In this document: positions 60,981 through 64,000 of the stretch, in pieces
Layout: the number at the start of each line of letters is the position of its first letter
Numbering within the stretch: the first letter of the stretch is position 1
Assembly (NCBI RefSeq): GCF_900115635.1
Contig: NZ_FOXE01000001.1
Coordinates: 62,001 to 126,000 of the forward strand
DNA: 64,000 nt
Direction of reading: 5' to 3'
Source: Oscillibacter sp. PC13
GTDB lineage: Bacteria; Bacillota; Clostridia; Oscillospirales; Oscillospiraceae
The notes under the pieces: generated by a model
Seen by the model: the letters and a program-made list of their open reading frames with translations, nothing else
Told to the model about the DNA's origin: nothing
Databases searched by the model: none
Made by a program: the position numbers and the translations under genes

Positions 60981-62351
60981 TCATCTTCCGGCTGCATTCT
61001 TTTTTCTGGCAGCCGCCGAGGCAATTCCAAGCTCACTCCGGTATTTTGCCACAGTCCTCCGCGAGAGGACAATACCAACACCGAGAAGCGCCCCGGTCAG
61101 CGCCTCATCAGAAAGTGGGCTCCGGGGATTTTCCGACTGAATAAAACGCCGGATATGCCGTTTGGCAGCATCAGGGGACACGGATGTCCCCTCTGTTGTC
61201 TGGACGGCCGCTGTGAACAGGCTGCGGAGCGCAAGCATTCTTCCGTTAAATTGGATGTATTTATCCCGTGCCGCACGGCTGACCGTGGAGACGCTTAAGG
61301 ACAGTTCATCTGCAATCTGCTGCATCGTCAGCGGAATCAACTCACCATCCTCCAAAAAGTACCCTATCTGCCTTTGAACCGCTGCAGAAATCAAGCGGGA
61401 CAAGGTAACCTGCCGATTCTGCACATTGGCAAGAACACTTTTTGCATCTGCAATTTTCTCTTTCAAATAGGGCTGCGCCTCGGCGCATTCCGGCTTCCCC
61501 AGTAGTGCGCAGTAGTCCTCCCGCAGGGAAACTCTTGGAATTGCGCGGGCATTCATTTCAATGGTAATCTGGCCGTGGCCGCAGGTCACCATCGCCTCTG
61601 GAAGAATATATGGTGTTTTGCTGTCCGCATAAAACCCTCTGGACGGAATAGGGTTCAGGGCCTGGATCACGTGAGCCGCCTGCTGGGCCGCCCGCTGCGA
61701 AACCTTTAAAAGCGCAGCAAGGCCAGCATAATCACCCGCGGCCAGCAGTGGAAGGCCCTCCTGCACCAAGTGGATATTCGTCTCTGTAAATTTCTCTCCC
61801 TCTGCCAGCTGCAGCAGCAAGCACTCCGAAAGGCTTCTAGCTCCTGTCCCAGGCGGATCCAAGGTCTGCACAGCGAAAAGCGCCTGTTCCAAATCGAACA
61901 GCGGTCGTTTCAGCTCTTCTGCCAATTCAGAAAGCGGGCAGTCCAGATAGCCCGCAGAATTCAAGCACCCGACCAGATAGTGGCACAGGGCCAGCATCGA
62001 CGGATCTAAATTCGGCATCACATTGAGTTGGCTGTCCAAATACTCGGTATAGGAGATGGCGTGGGAAATATAAGCAGTAAAGTCCTTCCCTTCCACAGGG
62101 GACCTGTCCCAAATGGACCACTCCCCCTGCCGTTCGGCAATGAGCTCCGCATCTCCGCCGCGTTCCGCAGCCTCCAGATCCACCTGCCCCTGCGGAGTAT
62201 CCTCAACTTCAAGCAGCGGGTTTGACAGGGCGGCCTCCTGCAGATAATCCGACAGCTCCATGGCAGACATTTGGAGGCACTGCAGTGATTGCCGCACAGC
62301 CTGTGTCAGGCTCAGTTTTTGCTCCTGTGTCAGATTTTGCTGAAGCTGCAT
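60981..62351 (-). CDS. rpoN: RNA polymerase sigma-54 factor
   Basis: The 456-residue protein has the Gln/Leu-rich activator region I (LQQNLTQEQKLSLTQAVRQS, then LQCLQMSAMELSDYLQEAAL), a core-binding part, an HTH (MQQIADELSLSVSTVSRAAR) and the C-terminal RpoN box ILSRRTVAKYRSELGI. It directs transcription from -24/-12 promoters with an enhancer-binding activator; no such activator gene is seen in the window. GGGGGATGTGCGGTT precedes the ATG at 62351. Confidence 0.96.
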   Translation of the reverse strand: MQLQQNLTQEQKLSLTQAVRQSLQCLQMSAMELSDYLQEAALSNPLLEVEDTPQGQVDLEAAERGGDAELIAERQGEWSIWDRSPVEGKDFTAYISHAISYTEYLDSQLNVMPNLDPSMLALCHYLVGCLNSAGYLDCPLSELAEELKRPLFDLEQALFAVQTLDPPGTGARSLSECLLLQLAEGEKFTETNIHLVQEGLPLLAAGDYAGLAALLKVSQRAAQQAAHVIQALNPIPSRGFYADSKTPYILPEAMVTCGHGQITIEMNARAIPRVSLREDYCALLGKPECAEAQPYLKEKIADAKSVLANVQNRQVTLSRLISAAVQRQIGYFLEDGELIPLTMQQIADELSLSVSTVSRAARDKYIQFNGRMLALRSLFTAAVQTTEGTSVSPDAAKRHIRRFIQSENPRSPLSDEALTGALLGVGIVLSRRTVAKYRSELGIASAAARKKNAAGR

Positions 62352-62478
62352 AACCGCACATCCCCCGTTACATTTTTTATATGATACCATATTTTCAGGT
62401 TGCGGGCAAGGGTGACGCGTATCGTTTGCAGCAGAAGGGCTTTCCTCTGGCCTTCATTCCTGCGGCAAAGGATTTTTC

Positions 62479-62525
62479 CAGGTGCAGCAGAGCCGCGAGA
62501 AATTTTCACAGATCTGCTGCACCTG
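62479..62525. repeat. 13-bp inverted repeat after the AEC permease gene
   Basis: CAGGTGCAGCAGA (62479-62491) is the reverse complement of TCTGCTGCACCTG (62513-62525), four bases beyond the permease stop. No clear T-run follows on the minus strand, so a terminator role is only probable. Confidence 0.5.
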
Positions 62526-62528
62526 TCT

Positions 62529-63437
62529 TTACAGTACCAGGCACCACAGTGGGATCGCGGCCAAAGACAGCAAGGTGGAGACTGTCACGCAGCGGGCTGC
62601 AAATTCAGCGTTACAGTGGTACTTGACCGCCAGAATAGCGGTCGTTCCCCCCGCAGGCATCGCCGCCAGTATTACAGAAAGATTGGTGGCCAATGTATCC
62701 AAATGCATCAGGCGGCAGCCAAGCAGCACCAGCAGCGGAATCAAAACCAGTCGGATGGCAGAGTAGTACAGCGTCAGTCCGTCCAAAAAATCCCGCCAGC
62801 TTGCATCCGCCATCAGCATGCCAATCAAAAACATGCACATTCCCGTGTTGGAATTTCCCACCATGTAGATGGTATTGCCCAGTACCTCCGGAAGCTGAAA
62901 TTGTGTGAGCATCAACAGCATGCCAATTCCAACTGCATCAATGCAGGGGTTCAATAAAATCTTTTTCCACACGGACTGCCTGTCTGCCCTTGTAAAAAAT
63001 GACAGCCCGAGGGACCACATCGCCACCCGCTGCGGAATGAGGTAAATTGCCGCCAGCAATACACCCTGGCTTCCGAAAATGGCCTCTGCTACCGGTGTCC
63101 CCAAGAATCCTCCATTGGAGCAGATTGTGCCATATTGCAGTACTGGGCGCTGGGTGTCACTGCTGCTGCGGAACAGCACCACAGACAACAGCCAGCAAAG
63201 GATCTGAATGGCAACAGATACTGCCAGTACTTCTGCTGTCTGATAGAAAATATCCCTGTTGAATTCAACCTGAAAGGAACTGATGATGCTGCAAGGCAGC
63301 AGCAGGTCAAGAATCAGCTCTGTCAGTCCTCTTTGGAAGGATTCGCCCAGTATTTTTCGACGCTTGAAAAAGGCGCCCAGCAGCATCAGCAGGAAGAGCT
63401 GGCCCTGCAGATTGAACACGCCTGTCATGTCAATCAC
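62529..63437 (-). CDS. AEC-family (auxin efflux carrier-like) permease
   Basis: The 302-residue protein has about ten hydrophobic segments in the duplicated AEC layout, with the crossover-like DLLLPCSIISSFQVEF in the first half and MCMFLIGMLMADASWRDFL in the second. Related proteins transport malate, lactate and other carboxylates. It starts with GTG after AAGGAGGTAGAGAC. The palindrome ATCATACGTATGAT stands 33 bases upstream. Confidence 0.88.
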   Translation of the reverse strand: MIDMTGVFNLQGQLFLLMLLGAFFKRRKILGESFQRGLTELILDLLLPCSIISSFQVEFNRDIFYQTAEVLAVSVAIQILCWLLSVVLFRSSSDTQRPVLQYGTICSNGGFLGTPVAEAIFGSQGVLLAAIYLIPQRVAMWSLGLSFFTRADRQSVWKKILLNPCIDAVGIGMLLMLTQFQLPEVLGNTIYMVGNSNTGMCMFLIGMLMADASWRDFLDGLTLYYSAIRLVLIPLLVLLGCRLMHLDTLATNLSVILAAMPAGGTTAILAVKYHCNAEFAARCVTVSTLLSLAAIPLWCLVL

Positions 63438-63470
63438 GTCTCTACCTCCTTACTTCCCGGCGATTTGCAC

Positions 63471-63484
63471 ATCATACGTATGAT
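63471..63484. promoter_or_regulatory. Perfect 14-bp palindrome upstream of the AEC permease
   Basis: ATCATACGTATGAT is a perfect dyad of the kind bound by GntR-family regulators. On the minus strand a TTGACA (63509-63514) lies 25 bases further upstream. Confidence 0.5.
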
Positions 63485-63533
63485 TTTTCCCCGGGGTCAC
63501 TTCAGGTGTCAATTCACTTTCTTCATAAGAGAG

Positions 63534-63576
63534 GCGCAGTCCGATGGACTGCGCTTCTTAACCGGCTGGTTAAGAA
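63534..63576. terminator. Two adjacent hairpins at the end of trkH
   Basis: GCGCAGTCC (63534-63542) pairs with GGACTGCGC (63546-63554), and TTCTTAACC (63555-63563) pairs with GGTTAAGAA (63568-63576). The second overlaps the trkH stop. A T-rich tract follows the first on the minus strand (CTCTCTTATG), so it probably ends trkH. Confidence 0.6.
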
Positions 63577-64000
63577 AGAGTTTGTATCTGTTTTTTTTGT
63601 CCCAATTTGCGCTTCCAAATAGAAGGAGCAAACAGCAATAGCATGGGGAACAATTCCAAGCGCCCCGCCAGCATGTCAAATGCCAGAAGCAGCTTTGCCG
63701 GATTGGAAAAGCTGGAAAAATTCCCCATCGGGCCCACGATTTCCAAACCAGGCCCAATGTTGTTCACACAGGAAGCCACGGCAGTAAAGGTTGTGATCAG
63801 ATCCATCCCCTCCAGTGACAGCAGCAGGCAGGATCCCGCAAATACCAGCAGATACACCGTCAAAAACAGATGAACGCTGCGAATCTGTGGATCCCGCAGA
63901 GGCTTGCCCTCCATACGGACCGTGGCCACTGCGTTGGGATGCAGCATCTGTCTCATATCGCATAAGGAGGTCTTCGCCAAAATCACAATTCTGGCAATTT
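63570..64000 (-). CDS. trkH: TrkH/KtrB-type potassium transporter, C-terminal part (cut by window edge)
   Basis: The visible 142 or so residues form the last repeat of a TrkH family protein: MRQMLHPNAVATVRMEGKPL, RSVHLFLTVYLLVFAGSCLL, the filter-like VASCVNNIGPGLEIVGPMGN, and LELFPMLLLFAPSIWKRK. The glycine in NNIGPG is the conserved selectivity residue. It takes up K+ with a cytoplasmic TrkA partner that is not in the window. The start lies beyond the right edge. Confidence 0.93.
   Translation of the reverse strand, partial: IARIVILAKTSLCDMRQMLHPNAVATVRMEGKPLRDPQIRSVHLFLTVYLLVFAGSCLLLSLEGMDLITTFTAVASCVNNIGPGLEIVGPMGNFSSFSNPAKLLLAFDMLAGRLELFPMLLLFAPSIWKRKLGQKKQIQTLS

Noticed and set aside
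51302..63569. Sigma-54 (-24/-12) promoters near rpoN or the catabolic locus
   Set aside because: I found no convincing TGGCAC-n5-TTGC element, and no enhancer-binding activator gene is present.

Overview
The window looks like a chromosomal segment of a gut-type anaerobic Clostridia species, most likely Oscillospiraceae-like. This is inferred from gene content (electron-bifurcating [FeFe] hydrogenase, YerC, tandem glycine riboswitch, AsnS, the translation-GTPase/NYN fusion) and a GC-rich coding style; no rRNA gene is present to confirm it. Two thirds of the window is ordinary chromosome and about 12 kb is an integrated mobile element.

Bases 1-1786 hold the start of a DUF4062 gene, an IS3-family transposase and a degenerate, hairpin-rich spacer. 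Bases 1787-13826 are an integrative element inserted into the 3' end of a tRNA-Cys gene. A 23-bp copy of the tRNA end flanks it on both sides, and repeats that look like integrase arm sites lie inside each end. It carries a tyrosine integrase, a CI-like repressor facing a leftward operon (52-aa basic protein, excisionase-like HTH, 124-aa protein, primase-helicase), a candidate iteron origin, a PD-(D/E)XK nuclease and packed small genes. It also has three tandem, similar terminator-closed small RNA genes, a phage-type sigma factor, and two toxin-antitoxin-like pairs near the left end (one with a SocA/Panacea antitoxin). No capsid, portal, large terminase, tail or conjugation genes were recognised, so it resembles a phage satellite or other small replicating island.

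Bases 13804-14335 are a tRNA cluster (Val, Asp, Phe, Gly, Cys in order of transcription). Then follow hslO, a methyltransferase and yerC; a trimeric bifurcating hydrogenase (hydC-hydB-hydA) behind a promoter with a Rex-like site; a glycine-riboswitch-controlled amino-acid symporter; a cysteine desulfidase/UPF0597 enzyme; a ZIP transporter; asnS; two exported proteins; and a LytTR/DUF3021 module. Next come a pseudouridine kinase and glycosidase pair, pyruvate kinase, a TetR-controlled MMPL exporter with a coiled-coil partner, asnB, a TSUP permease, a decayed ECF sigma/anti-sigma pair, a cation:proton antiporter, lspA and a TetM/EF-G-like GTPase fused to a YacP/Rae1-type NYN nuclease.

Bases 51545-60757 are a self-contained catabolic locus. 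A LacI regulator with three matching palindromic operators precedes a TRAP transporter (DctP, DctQ, DctM), a DUF6282 metallohydrolase-like protein, a cupin, CoA-transferase subunits A and B, a thiolase with altered active-site loops and an HpcH/HpaI aldolase. Together they suggest uptake of a carboxylate, hydrolysis, CoA activation, thiolytic cleavage and aldol cleavage; the substrate is unknown. The window ends with rpoN, an AEC-family permease and the C-terminal part of a TrkH potassium transporter.
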